A stretch of 64,000 nucleotides of DNA from Pelomonas sp. SE-A7 (GTDB lineage: Bacteria > Pseudomonadota > Gammaproteobacteria > Burkholderiales > Burkholderiaceae_C). The translations under genes and the position numbers were made by a program. Shown here piece after piece: positions 41,040 through 50,037 of this stretch. The notes beneath the pieces were generated by a model. That model had not been told where the DNA came from. It did no database searches and worked only from the letters and a program-made list of their open reading frames with translations. The stretch's first letter is position 1; every line of letters starts with the position of its first letter. The DNA is taken from contig NZ_JAUASW010000003.1 of NCBI RefSeq assembly GCF_030345705.1, forward strand, positions 372,001 through 436,000, read 5' to 3'.

Positions 41040-41855
41040 ATGCCCTCCCCAGTCCGCCTGCATCGGCCTTTCTTCATCCTCGCCCTACTGGCCGTCTGCA
41101 CGGCCTGCGGCGGTGGCGGTGGTGGCGGATCCGGAGCCGCCGCACCGGCCACGAGCACGCCACAGCCCGCGGTTCCCGCGACACCGAATGCCGACATCAC
41201 CGTGCTGATGATGGGCAACAGCCACACCACGGTGCAGGGGCTGAACATGCAGCTGGAACAGCTGCTGCGCAACGGGTCGGGTGGCAAGACGGTGGCGCTC
41301 ACGGTCGCGTCCGGCTTCATGTACCTGGATGAGCGCCTGGCCGATGCCGGCAGCATGGCCCTGCTGCGCAGCCGCAGCTGGTCCGTCGTCGTGCTGCAGG
41401 CCCAGAAGTACAGCACCTCGGGGCAGTTCTTCTACTCGACGGCCGAGGCCGAGGAGCTGGTGCGCATTGCCCGCACGGCAGGCTCGCTGCCGGTGATGTT
41501 CCCCGAGTGGCCGCGCGAAGGCGTGGATGAGACCGCGCGAATCTATGACCTGCATGTGAGCATCGCGCAGAAGCAGCCGGCCTGCGTCGCGCCCATAGGC
41601 CAGGCCTGGGAGCTTTCGCTGCAGCGCCATCCCGAGCTGCGCCTGCATTCGGAAGACGGCAACCACTCGGCCCCGGCCGGCGCCTTCCTGGCCGCCGTGA
41701 TGCTCTACGCAACGATCAGCGGCACGCAGCCGGCCCAGTTGCTGGCCCTGCCCGACCTGGCCAACGGCGTCGATGCCGCGAGCCAGGCCAAGCTGCGCCA
41801 GGTGGCCGCCGACACCGCGCTGGCCTATCCTCCGCGCCGCTACTGCCCGGCCTGA
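41040..41855 (+). CDS. Secreted SGNH-like protein, possible lipoprotein
   Basis: The 271-residue product starts with a hydrophobic signal (FFILALLAVCTAC) followed by seven Gly, so it may be a lipoprotein though the lipobox is imperfect. Then MMGNSHTTVQGLNMQLEQLL (block I-like GNSHT), VVVLQAQKYS and a C-terminal HSEDGNHSAPAGAFLAAVMLYATISG with catalytic Asp and His fit an SGNH hydrolase of the DUF4886-like group. The substrate is unknown. It lies 94 bases after the Anbu gene and is probably separately transcribed. Confidence 0.72.
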   Translation: MPSPVRLHRPFFILALLAVCTACGGGGGGGSGAAAPATSTPQPAVPATPNADITVLMMGNSHTTVQGLNMQLEQLLRNGSGGKTVALTVASGFMYLDERLADAGSMALLRSRSWSVVVLQAQKYSTSGQFFYSTAEAEELVRIARTAGSLPVMFPEWPREGVDETARIYDLHVSIAQKQPACVAPIGQAWELSLQRHPELRLHSEDGNHSAPAGAFLAAVMLYATISGTQPAQLLALPDLANGVDAASQAKLRQVAADTALAYPPRRYCPA

Positions 41856-41859
41856 TTGT

Positions 41860-42723
41860 TCAGAGCGCGCGGAACAGTTCCGGGAACTCGCCCAGCTTCT
41901 GGCCTTCCTGCCAGGGAATGCCCAGCACATCGAGCGGGCTCGGGACCATGTTCGGCCGCTTCTTCAGACCCACGGCCTCATCGGCGTAGAGCATGGCGAA
42001 GGCGCGGCGCTTGGCATGCGGATTCATGCCCGGGCCGGCGCGGTGCAGGACGTGGTAGTTGAAGGCGACCACATCGCCGGGCTCCACCTCGTGGCCGACG
42101 ATGTCGAAGCTGCCGCGCAGCGCCTCGATGGCAGGCAGTTCGGGCCGGCCGTCGGACTGCTGGTCCAGGTAGCTGAAGCCGCCGGTCTGGGTCTTGTCCT
42201 GGTTCTGCTCCAGCACCTCGATCTTGCTGGCCACCGCGTATTCCACATTCCAGCGATGCGAGCCCCGCACCACCTCGATGGTGGTGGCACGCGGCACCGG
42301 GTCCACCGGCATCCAGATGCGCACGATGTTGTGGCCGTCGAAGGGCGCATACGGCGTGTCCTGGTGCCAGGGCGTCTCGGCCACCGGACCGGCGCCCTTG
42401 TAGAACAGCTGGTCGTACATCCACCGCATGGCCACGTCGCCGGCCAGGCGCTTGGCGATCAGGGCGGCGCCCGATTCATCGACCACGCGTCGCAGCACCG
42501 GATTGAAATGCGAGGGCATCTGGTCGATCAGCATGTAGAGCGGATCGGCGTCGACGACCGTGGCCATCGGCGAGGGCGTGGCGCGCTGGGCCTCGATGCC
42601 TTCGCGGGCAATCTCCACCCATTCGGGCGCCATGATTCGGCGCAGGCAGACGACGCCGTCGCGCTGGAACTGGGCGCATTCCTCGTCGGTGACGGCGCGC
42701 AGTAGGGGGCTGTTGTTGCTCAT
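41860..42723 (-). CDS. Phytanoyl-CoA dioxygenase family (PhyH) protein
   Basis: This 287-residue enzyme is a Fe(II)/2-oxoglutarate oxygenase. The metal ligands are His120 and Asp122 in PWHQDTPYAPFDGHN and His227 in NYHVLHRAGPGMNPHAKRRAF, with Arg nearby for 2-oxoglutarate. Members hydroxylate many small molecules; the substrate here is not known. It is 49 bases downstream of an SDR gene on the same strand, a pairing that suggests a hydroxylation and dehydrogenation pathway. Its stop is four bases from the convergent SGNH gene. Confidence 0.88.
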   Translation of the reverse strand: MSNNSPLLRAVTDEECAQFQRDGVVCLRRIMAPEWVEIAREGIEAQRATPSPMATVVDADPLYMLIDQMPSHFNPVLRRVVDESGAALIAKRLAGDVAMRWMYDQLFYKGAGPVAETPWHQDTPYAPFDGHNIVRIWMPVDPVPRATTIEVVRGSHRWNVEYAVASKIEVLEQNQDKTQTGGFSYLDQQSDGRPELPAIEALRGSFDIVGHEVEPGDVVAFNYHVLHRAGPGMNPHAKRRAFAMLYADEAVGLKKRPNMVPSPLDVLGIPWQEGQKLGEFPELFRAL

Positions 42724-42772
42724 GGTGATGACTTCCTTGTCTCGGTGGGATGGGTCTCGTGTTCAAAGGCCT

Positions 42773-43585
42773 TCATAGACCCTCGACAGCACGCAGCACG
42801 CGCCAGTACTGGCTGGGCAGCAGGCGCACCAGCCAGTCGACCGTGCGTGCCTTGTGGCCGACCAGGATGCGGCGCTTGCCGCGCGCCACGCCGTCGAGGA
42901 TGGCGGCCGCCGCCGCGTCAGCCGGGGTCTTGAGCAGGTTGGGGATGCGCTCCAGCATCTGCTGCTCCAGCGAGCCGGCCGCAGCGACCAGCCGGGCCCG
43001 GTGGCCGATCTCGGTGGCGATGCCGCCCGGATGCACGCAGGACACCTTGACGCCGCTGTCCACCAGCTCGCGCGCCAGGCATTCGGTGAAGCCGCGCACG
43101 CCGAACTTGCTCACGTGGTACGCGCCCTGGCAGGGCACGGTGGCCAGCCCGAACAGGCTGGACAGGTTGACGATATGGCCGCCGCCCTGCTCCAGCATCT
43201 GCGGCAGGAAGGCCTTGCTGCCGTAGATCACGCCCCAGAGGTTGATGCCCAGCTGCCACTCGAATTCCTCGATCGTGGTGTTGGCGATCGAGCCCAGCAC
43301 GGTCACGCCGGCGTTGTTGATCAAGAGCTGGGCCGGGCCCATCTCGCGCTTCACCTGCTCGGCATGCTCGAACACGGCATCGCGCCTGGACACGTCGAGT
43401 GAGTAGGCACGCGCCTCGACACCGGCCGGCAGCTGCTTGAGCGTCGCGGCCAGCCCCAGAGGGTCGATGTCGGACAGCGCCAGCCGCGCGCCGGCCGCTC
43501 CCAGCCGCAAGGCCAGGGCCCGGCCTATGCCGCTGCCGGCGCCGGTGATGACGGCCAGGCGGCCGTTGAAGGAAGGGGTCGTCAT
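42773..43585 (-). CDS. Short-chain dehydrogenase/reductase (SDR)
   Basis: The 270-residue oxidoreductase has the NAD(P) motif TGAGSGIGRALAL, NNAG near residue 95 and the catalytic Ser and Tyr-x3-Lys in NLSSLFGLATVPCQGAYHVSKFGVRGF. The substrate is unknown. The start at 43585 (MTTPSFNGRLAVITG) fits the family. It is first in an operon with the PhyH gene and divergent from an AraC regulator, which probably controls it. Confidence 0.92.
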   Translation of the reverse strand: MTTPSFNGRLAVITGAGSGIGRALALRLGAAGARLALSDIDPLGLAATLKQLPAGVEARAYSLDVSRRDAVFEHAEQVKREMGPAQLLINNAGVTVLGSIANTTIEEFEWQLGINLWGVIYGSKAFLPQMLEQGGGHIVNLSSLFGLATVPCQGAYHVSKFGVRGFTECLARELVDSGVKVSCVHPGGIATEIGHRARLVAAAGSLEQQMLERIPNLLKTPADAAAAAILDGVARGKRRILVGHKARTVDWLVRLLPSQYWRVLRAVEGL

Positions 43586-43704
43586 GCTTGTCTCCGCGGC
43601 GCACTGCATCGGCGCGCCCTGGAGACGGACTGTCAGGCCGGCGGGCCTTGCAGCGTGAGGGGAAGCCCCGCCAAGAAATCGTGTTTTTGTGACAGGATGC
43701 GGCC

Positions 43705-44745
43705 ATGCCTGCCGTGCCCGCCGCCTGGCGCGAACCCGCCCATCACCCGGCCTATGCCCGCATCGTCTGCGCCTTCGTGCGCTCGCGCGGCGGGGATGTC
43801 GATGCGGTGCTCGAGGTGGCCGGGCTGAAGTGGGACCAGCTGCTGCGCGAGGGCCGCTACCTGGACCATAGCCGCATGGCCGCCCTCGTCGATGCGGCGA
43901 AGGCGGCCACCGGCGAGGTCGCCCTGGGGCTGGAAGTCAGCCGCCTGGTCCAGGTGCTGGCGCACGGCGAGCTCAGCGCGGTGATCGCCGCCAGCAGCGA
44001 CCTGCGTCAGGCGCTCACCGCCATCGCGCGCTTCACGGCCCTGCGCACCCATGCGCTGGCGCTCAGCCTGCAGGTGGAAGGCCCATCGGCCCGGCTGCGC
44101 TTCGGCGAGCGCTTCGACCAGGGCTCGGCACGCAGCACCTCGCTGGAGCTGACGGCCGCCAATATTGCCAAGCTGGTCGACGCCTCGTTCGGCACCTCGG
44201 TCCGCCCGCCGCGGCTGGAGCTGCCCTATGGGCCGACCATGTGGGCCGAGCGCTATGCGGAGTTCTTCAAGGCCGGCGTGGACTTTTGCCGGCCGCATTG
44301 CGCCCTGGTCTTTGCCAGCGCCGACCTGGACCAGCGCAGCCTCACCGGCGATCCCACGACCTTTGCCAGCGCCCATGCGGCCTGCGAACGCGCGCTGACG
44401 CTGCAGCAGCAGGGCGAGGCCGATCTGGTGGCGCGCGTGCGCACCGCCTTGCAGGAAGCAAAGGGTGCCCTGCCCACCCAGGCCGAACTGGCCTCGCGCC
44501 TGGCCATGTCCTCGCGCACGCTGGTGAGGCGCCTGGCGCGTGCCGGTTCCAGTTTCCTGGCGCTGCGTGACGAGCACCGGCGCGAGCAGGCGTTGTGGCT
44601 ATTGGAAAACGGCGAGCTGCCGGTGGCGGCGATTGCCGAGCGCCTGGGCTACGTGGATGCCTCGAACTTCAGCGCCAGCTTCCGGCGCTGGGCCGGCATC
44701 ACGCCGAGCGAATGGCGGCGCCGCGCCCGCGCGGCCGCTCAGTAG
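43705..44745 (+). CDS. AraC-family regulator
   Basis: This 346-residue regulator has the N-terminal arabinose-binding-like domain of the OruR/ArgR-type AraC group and a C-terminal double helix-turn-helix: SRLAMSSRTLVRRLARAGSSFLALRDEHRREQALWLLENGELPVAAIAERLGYVDASNFSASFRRWAGITPSEWRRR. It is divergent from the SDR-PhyH operon with a 119-base gap and is likely its activator. The inducer is unknown. Confidence 0.9.
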   Translation: MPAVPAAWREPAHHPAYARIVCAFVRSRGGDVDAVLEVAGLKWDQLLREGRYLDHSRMAALVDAAKAATGEVALGLEVSRLVQVLAHGELSAVIAASSDLRQALTAIARFTALRTHALALSLQVEGPSARLRFGERFDQGSARSTSLELTAANIAKLVDASFGTSVRPPRLELPYGPTMWAERYAEFFKAGVDFCRPHCALVFASADLDQRSLTGDPTTFASAHAACERALTLQQQGEADLVARVRTALQEAKGALPTQAELASRLAMSSRTLVRRLARAGSSFLALRDEHRREQALWLLENGELPVAAIAERLGYVDASNFSASFRRWAGITPSEWRRRARAAAQ

Positions 44746-45251
44746 CGGTAGCTGCCGCCCAGCGACCAGTAGTTGGGACCCACGCGCACCTGCAGGCCCA
44801 CGCCACGCTCGCCCTCCAGGCGCAGCAGGCCGAAGCCGTCGGTCTCGCGGCCGAGCCTGAAGCCGGCGCCCAGGTGCAGGGCCATGTGCGCGTTGCCGGT
44901 CAGCATCAGGTCGCCCGACATGCTGCCCGCGTAGGCCAGGCGGCCGGCACAGAAACCGGCATAGGTGCTCTGGCCGGTCTGGGTGTCCACGCAGGCATAG
45001 CCGATGTTGCTGCCGTTGCTGCTGCTGCGCGGCTCCTGGCGGAAACGGCCGGAGCTGGAGCTCTGGTAGAGGATGCCGCCGACCGGCATCACGTTGAGGG
45101 CGAAGGCCCCGATCTGCAGGCGGTAGCCCAGCTCCATCTCCCAGCCCAGTACCGGTTCACGTCGCGCCACGGCCAACGTGCCCACCATGCCGTCGGCCGC
45201 GGCCGAGCCGCAGGCCAGGACCAGGAAAAGAACGGAAGCCAGAAAGCGCAT
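44739..45251 (-). CDS. Hypothetical outer-membrane-like protein
   Basis: The 170-residue product has a signal peptide (MRFLASVLFLVLACGSAAA) and a strand-rich sequence with alternating hydrophobic residues, ending in YWSLGGSYRY, a typical outer-membrane barrel end with a terminal Tyr. The pattern suggests a small barrel. I do not recognise the family. The start at 45251 is used because it gives a clean signal peptide. It lies 52 bases downstream of the PEP-CTERM gene on the same strand and overlaps the end of the AraC gene. Confidence 0.65.
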   Translation of the reverse strand: MRFLASVLFLVLACGSAAADGMVGTLAVARREPVLGWEMELGYRLQIGAFALNVMPVGGILYQSSSSGRFRQEPRSSSNGSNIGYACVDTQTGQSTYAGFCAGRLAYAGSMSGDLMLTGNAHMALHLGAGFRLGRETDGFGLLRLEGERGVGLQVRVGPNYWSLGGSYRY

Positions 45252-45303
45252 CGCCACTCCGTGCAAGCAGGGAGTGGCGATGTTAGCGGGAGCCGGAGGC
45301 TGA

Positions 45304-45924
45304 TCAGGCGCGCTTGCTGCCCTTGCGACGGACGGCGACGAGGCCCAGGCCGGCAGCGGCCAGCAGGGCGAGGCTGGTGGGTTCGGGCACGGCCGTGCCG
45401 TAGACCTCGAGCTTGGCCGAGTTCAGCGTGAAGTTCTGCGACAGCGGGCCGTTCTCGACGAACCACAGGTAGAACTTGTCGTTGTTGACGATGGGGTTGA
45501 ACACGTCCAGCGAGCTGGTGAAGGTGAAGCTCTGGCTGATCGCGGTGCTGCCGGTGGTGTTCAGCAGGCTGTTGCTGGCGCTGCCGTGCACGGTCGAATC
45601 GGCCGGGCGAGCGGCCCACCATTCCAGCACGCCGTTGTTGCTGGCGAAGTTCAGCGTCAGCACGAACTTCTCGACGCTGCTCATGTTCAGCGCGGTGAAG
45701 TCGAACAGGTCGACGAAGCGCTGGCCGCAATTGCTGCCGTCGCGCACGGTGATCGAGTTGGTGTTCAGCGTGTCGCAGCCACCGGTGGTCGAGGCCGTGG
45801 CGATCTTGCCCGCAGCCGAACCGTATTGGTGTTCGATGCTGCCGATCAGGCCGGCGTTGGCGTTGCCGAAGGCCAGGGCCAGGGCGGCCAGGGCCAGGGT
45901 CTTGCGGGTGATGTTCTTGAGCAT
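45304..45924 (-). CDS. PEP-CTERM sorting domain protein
   Basis: This 206-residue exported protein has a signal peptide and the PEP-CTERM tail VPEPTSLALLAAAGLGLVAVRRKGSKRA: the PEP motif, a hydrophobic segment and a basic end. Exosortase cleaves at the motif and sends such proteins to the extracellular matrix or surface. The mature part is a strand-rich domain with two Cys (GGCDTLN and NCGQ). It implies an exosortase gene elsewhere in the genome. The start at 45924 gives the signal peptide. Confidence 0.9.
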   Translation of the reverse strand: MLKNITRKTLALAALALAFGNANAGLIGSIEHQYGSAAGKIATASTTGGCDTLNTNSITVRDGSNCGQRFVDLFDFTALNMSSVEKFVLTLNFASNNGVLEWWAARPADSTVHGSASNSLLNTTGSTAISQSFTFTSSLDVFNPIVNNDKFYLWFVENGPLSQNFTLNSAKLEVYGTAVPEPTSLALLAAAGLGLVAVRRKGSKRA

Positions 45925-46110
45925 GGCGTCCAGCCTTCTTTCTTCCCTGTTGAGACGGGCCGGACGATAACAAGCGAAGTGCCAGGCCTTGCCCCCGCGT
46001 TCCAGGGGAAAAGACGCGCATCGCGCCCCGGCTCGGCGCATTGCGAACAATCGACGCATGCGCGTGCGAATCACGCCCAGGCTGTGCGGGGAGCAGCAGC
46101 CGGCTTCAAC

Positions 46111-47535
46111 TCAATTGATTAGGCGCTCGCGCAGCCTCATCGCCAGGCCCACCGGCGCCATGGTGAAGGCCATCCGCTCCGGCGCCGGACCACCGTCCGG
46201 CGTACCAATGCTCTCGATGTCGAAATGGCCGAGCAGGGCCGCCATGGCCATCTTGATCTCCAGCAATGCCAGGTAGCGACCCGGACAGATGCGCGGCCCG
46301 GCACCGAAGGGCATGCTGATGCGCTTGGCCGAATGGACCGTGCCGGCCCCCTCCGCCAGCCAGCGCTCGGGCTCGAAGGCCGCTGCGCGCTCGACATGGG
46401 TTTCGCTGACGCTGTCTCGGCGCATCAGGCAGATGATCAGCGTGCCGGCCTTGACCGCCACGTCGCCGATCACCGTGTCGCGCAGCGCCTGGAACGGCAT
46501 GGCCGGCGCCACCGGCTTGAGCCGCATCGTCTCCTGCGTGCAGGCCTCCAGAAAGTCGAGGCCGGCATAGCGGTCGACGTCATCCAGCCCACCGGGTGCG
46601 GCCATGGCCGCTCGCACTTCGTCACGCGCTCGCTGCAATGTCGCCGGATTGCGCCACAGCAGGTCGATCATCCAGGCCAGCGTATTCGCCGTCGTGTCCT
46701 CACCGGCCAGCAGCATGGTCAAGACATTGCCGGCCACCTGCTCGTCGTCGATGCCGCTGTCCGGCTGGTCGGCCGCGGCGATCATCGCTTCCAGCAGATT
46801 GCGCGGATGGACGCGCAGCTCGGGCTGGGCCTGCAGGCGCCCGCGCGTCTGGGCAATGAAGCCGGCCACGGCGGCCTTGATCTCGACGATGCTGAGGGCC
46901 AGCTCGCGATCGGCTCGGCTGGGCCACCAGCGCCAGGTCGGCAGCGGCCTGAGCAAGCGCTCGAAGACCGCGGGGAAGAGCTTGTCCAGATGTTGCTGGA
47001 TGCGGTCGGCGTCCGACTCCAGCGTGTTGACCTCGGCGCCGAAAGCCAGGCCGGCGATGGTGTCCACCGTGTAGCGCATCAGGTCGGACTGCAGGTCAAT
47101 GCTCGCGCCGGCCTGGGCCGCCTTGCGCCAGCGGCCGGTCAGCCGCTCGCTGACCCCCTGCATGCTGCCGAAATAGCTGCGCACATGGGCGGGGTCGAAA
47201 CCCGCCATCACCATGCGACGCTGGCGCTTCCAGACCTCGCCGTTGGCGCCGAACAGGCCGATGGGCAGGCCCATCTCGACCCAGATCTTCTGCAGCCGGG
47301 GCGTGCGGCGGAAACCATCAGGCCGGTCGCGCAGCAACTGCGACACGGCCTGGTGGTCGCCCACCACCAGCAGCTTCTCGGGGCCCAGCTGCACGCGGTA
47401 GTACGGCCCGAGGTCACGGGCCCATTGCTCCAGTTGCTGGTGCATGCGTGCCGGCCGGACCTGCAGGGTCTGGCCCAGCCAGGGCATGCCGGGCGGTGTG
47501 GGAAGTTCCTTGAAACTGCGCAGCGCGGCGCCCAT
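46111..47535 (-). CDS. Cytochrome P450
   Basis: This 474-residue soluble haem monooxygenase has the haem Cys417 in FGAGPRICPGRYLALLEIK, the ExxR helix in ETMRLKPVAPAMPF, and the oxygen-activation segment LLAGEDTTANTLAW. The I-helix Thr pair is intact. The substrate and redox partners are unknown; no ferredoxin or reductase lies adjacent. The start codon overlaps the nadC stop by one base, so it is the third gene of a FAH-nadC-P450 operon. Confidence 0.93.
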   Translation of the reverse strand: MGAALRSFKELPTPPGMPWLGQTLQVRPARMHQQLEQWARDLGPYYRVQLGPEKLLVVGDHQAVSQLLRDRPDGFRRTPRLQKIWVEMGLPIGLFGANGEVWKRQRRMVMAGFDPAHVRSYFGSMQGVSERLTGRWRKAAQAGASIDLQSDLMRYTVDTIAGLAFGAEVNTLESDADRIQQHLDKLFPAVFERLLRPLPTWRWWPSRADRELALSIVEIKAAVAGFIAQTRGRLQAQPELRVHPRNLLEAMIAAADQPDSGIDDEQVAGNVLTMLLAGEDTTANTLAWMIDLLWRNPATLQRARDEVRAAMAAPGGLDDVDRYAGLDFLEACTQETMRLKPVAPAMPFQALRDTVIGDVAVKAGTLIICLMRRDSVSETHVERAAAFEPERWLAEGAGTVHSAKRISMPFGAGPRICPGRYLALLEIKMAMAALLGHFDIESIGTPDGGPAPERMAFTMAPVGLAMRLRERLIN

Positions 47536-48401
47536 CAGACCGGGCCTTCGACGCGCATCGAATAGTCCACCGCCTTCACATCCTTGGTCAGGCGGCCGAT
47601 GGAGATGCGGTCGACGCCGGTGGCGGCGATCCAGCGCAGCTGATCGATGGACACGCCGCCAGAGACCTCAAGCAGCGCGCGGCCGGCGTTCAACGCAACC
47701 GCCTCGCGCATCATGACCTCGGTGAAGTTGTCCAGCAGCACGCTGACCGCGCCGGCCTGCAGCGCCTCGTCCAGCTCGGCAATCGACTCGACCTCGACCT
47801 GGATGCCCACGTTCGCGTTCAGGGCCTGCGCCGCGCGCAGGGCCGCGCCCACGCCGCCGGCCGCGGCGATGTGGTTCTCCTTGATCAGGATGCCGTCGTA
47901 CAGCGCCAGGCGCTGGTTGGCGCCGCCGCCCACGCGCACCGCGTACTTCTGCGCCAGGCGCAGGCCGGGAATGGTCTTGCGGGTGTCGAGCACGGCGCAG
48001 CCGCGCGGATTGGGACTGGCCCCTGCTATGGCGCGGGCATGCTGGCGAGTCAGCGAAGCCGTTGCGGAGAGCAGCTGCAGGAAATTCAGGGCCGGCCGCT
48101 CGGCCGACAACAGCGCGCGGCCGTCGGCCTCGATGCGGCAGGCAATGCTGTCGGCGGCCATGTCCGCGCCTTCGTCGTAGAGCCAGTCGATGCGGGCCGT
48201 GGCATCGAGCGCCGCGAACACGCCGTCGAACCAGTCGCGGCCGCACAGCACGGCGTCCTCGCGCACCCGCACATGGGCCCGCACACGACGGCCGGCCGGC
48301 ACCAGCTGGGCGGTCCAGTCGCAGACGCCGATGTCCTCGAACAAGGCCTCGCCGATGTTGCGGGCCCGGGCCTGGTCCAGCGTCTCGTTGTGGTCGAACA
48401 T
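47535..48401 (-). CDS. nadC: Nicotinate-nucleotide diphosphorylase (carboxylating)
   Basis: The 288-residue enzyme turns quinolinate and PRPP into nicotinate mononucleotide in NAD synthesis. LNFLQLLSATASLTRQHARA, LDTRKTIPGLRLAQKYAVRVGGGANQRLALYDGILIKENHIAAAGG and VEVESIAELDEAL are all characteristic. It is coupled with the downstream P450 gene by a 1-base overlap and follows the FAH gene by 19 bases. No nadA or nadB is nearby. Confidence 0.95.
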   Translation of the reverse strand: MFDHNETLDQARARNIGEALFEDIGVCDWTAQLVPAGRRVRAHVRVREDAVLCGRDWFDGVFAALDATARIDWLYDEGADMAADSIACRIEADGRALLSAERPALNFLQLLSATASLTRQHARAIAGASPNPRGCAVLDTRKTIPGLRLAQKYAVRVGGGANQRLALYDGILIKENHIAAAGGVGAALRAAQALNANVGIQVEVESIAELDEALQAGAVSVLLDNFTEVMMREAVALNAGRALLEVSGGVSIDQLRWIAATGVDRISIGRLTKDVKAVDYSMRVEGPV

Positions 48402-48420
48402 TTGTTGTCTCGTCGCTCGC

Positions 48421-49119
48421 TTACTCGGGAGCGCCTATTGTCAGGCTCAGCTTGGCCACGCCTGCGACCACGCCCTCCAGTTGGTCGCCCGGCTGCACCG
48501 GCCCCACGCCCTCGGGCGTGCCGGTGTAGATCAGGTCGCCCGGGCCCAGGTGGTAGTACTGCGAGAGATTGGCCACGATCTCGGCCGGGCTCCAGATCAT
48601 GTCGGCCAGGTCGCCGCGCTGCTTCTGCATGCCGTTGACTGCAAGCGTGATCGCGCCGGCGGCAGGATGGCCGATCTCGCTGGCCGGCACCAGCTCGCTG
48701 ATCACGGCCGACTGCTCGAAGGCCTTGCCGAAATCCCAGGGCCGGCCGGTGGCCTTGGCTTCGTTCTGAAGGTCGCGGCGCGTCATGTCCAGGCCCGCGG
48801 CATAGCCCCAGATCGCGGCCAGGCCCTGCTCGGCCGTGGCCTTGAAGACGGGTGCGCCCAGTGCCAGCACCAGCTCCATCTCGTAGTGCAGGTTCTTGGT
48901 GCCCGGCGAATAGGCCATGCTGCCGCCCGAGGCCAGCAGGGCGCTGGCCGGCTTGCAGAAATAGAAGGGCGGCTCGCGGTCCGGATCCGAACCCATCTCG
49001 CGCGCATGGGCCGCGTAGTTGCGGCCCACGCAGAAGATGCGCGAGACGGCATAGCGCGCGCCCGTGCCGCGCACCGCCACCGAGGCCTGGAGGGCCGGGG
49101 GAAAGATGTAGTCGCTCAT
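48421..49119 (-). CDS. Fumarylacetoacetate hydrolase family protein
   Basis: This 232-residue enzyme of the FAH/FahD type cleaves or hydrolyses 2-oxo acids such as acylpyruvates. IFCVGRNYAAHAREMGSDPDREPPFYFCKPASAL, HYEMELVLALG (metal ligands Glu), GLDMTRRDLQ and LIYTGTPEGVGPV are family motifs. The start at 49119 is supported by the MSDYIF family start; the open frame upstream is not. It is first of a FAH-nadC-P450 unit and divergent from rlpA. Confidence 0.92.
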   Translation of the reverse strand: MSDYIFPPALQASVAVRGTGARYAVSRIFCVGRNYAAHAREMGSDPDREPPFYFCKPASALLASGGSMAYSPGTKNLHYEMELVLALGAPVFKATAEQGLAAIWGYAAGLDMTRRDLQNEAKATGRPWDFGKAFEQSAVISELVPASEIGHPAAGAITLAVNGMQKQRGDLADMIWSPAEIVANLSQYYHLGPGDLIYTGTPEGVGPVQPGDQLEGVVAGVAKLSLTIGAPE

Positions 49120-49144
49120 GCGCCAGAGGCTACCATCGCCGCCG

Positions 49145-50035
49145 ATGCGCCGACTTGCCGCCCTCCTCTCCCTGCTGGCCCTGTTCGCCCTGCTGAGCGG
49201 CTGTGCCACGCGTGCGCCGGTGCCACCGGTCAGCGCGCCCGCGCCCGCCCCGGGCCGCGATGGCCCGGAAGCCAATCCGCCGCCCAATCTGCTGACCGTG
49301 CCCGACGCCGTGCCCAAGGTCGAGCTGCTGCGCCAGGGCGGACCGAACAAGCCCTACGAGATCGACGGCGTGCTCTACCAGCCCTTCCTCGAGGACAAGC
49401 CCTTCGTGCAGCGCGGCCTGGCCTCCTGGTACGGCAAGAAGTTCCATGGCCGGCCCACGGCCAACGGCGAGGTCTACAACATGTATGCAATGACCGCCGC
49501 CCACGCGACCATGCCCCTGCCCAGCTATGCGCGGGTGCGCAACCCGGCCAATGGCCGCGAGGTGGTGGTGCGCATCAACGACCGCGGGCCCTTCCATCCG
49601 GGCCGGGTGATCGACCTCAGCTACACCGCCGCGCTGAAGCTGGACCTCTTGCGCGGCGTGGCCCCGGTCGAGGTGGAGCGACTCACCGCCGAGGCCATAC
49701 GCAGCGGCGCCTGGAAGCGCGACAGCCAGGAGCCGCCGCCGGTCTATGTGGCGCAGGAATCGGCCGGCGCCCCGCAGCGCGAGACCCTGAATCCGGCGGC
49801 CGGCAATTTCTGGCTGCAGCTGGGTAGCTACAGGCTGCTGGACGGCGCCGAGGCCATGCGCAGCCTGCTGGCCGGCGACCAGCCGGCGCTGGCGCCGCTG
49901 CTGACCGTGATCCGCGAGAACGGCCTGCACCGGCTGATGGCCGGGCCCTATGGCTCGCGCCTGGAGGCCGCCGATGCGGCCGAGCGCTTCAAGCCGCTGA
50001 TGACGGAAACGCCGCTGCTGGTCGAGCGGCGCTGA
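49145..50035 (+). CDS. rlpA: Septal-ring lytic transglycosylase RlpA
   Basis: This 296-residue outer-membrane lipoprotein cleaves peptidoglycan that lacks stem peptides, during cell division. The lipobox LLSGC places lipid on Cys20. A double-psi beta-barrel domain follows (QRGLASWYGKKFHGRPTANGEVYNMYAMTAAHATMPLPSYARVRN, then RINDRGPF) and the C-terminus has a SPOR domain (NFWLQLGSYRLLDGAEAMRSLL) for septum targeting. The start at 49145 follows the signal peptide. It is divergent from the FAH gene with a 25-base gap. Confidence 0.94.
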   Translation: MRRLAALLSLLALFALLSGCATRAPVPPVSAPAPAPGRDGPEANPPPNLLTVPDAVPKVELLRQGGPNKPYEIDGVLYQPFLEDKPFVQRGLASWYGKKFHGRPTANGEVYNMYAMTAAHATMPLPSYARVRNPANGREVVVRINDRGPFHPGRVIDLSYTAALKLDLLRGVAPVEVERLTAEAIRSGAWKRDSQEPPPVYVAQESAGAPQRETLNPAAGNFWLQLGSYRLLDGAEAMRSLLAGDQPALAPLLTVIRENGLHRLMAGPYGSRLEAADAAERFKPLMTETPLLVERR

Positions 50036-50037
50036 GC

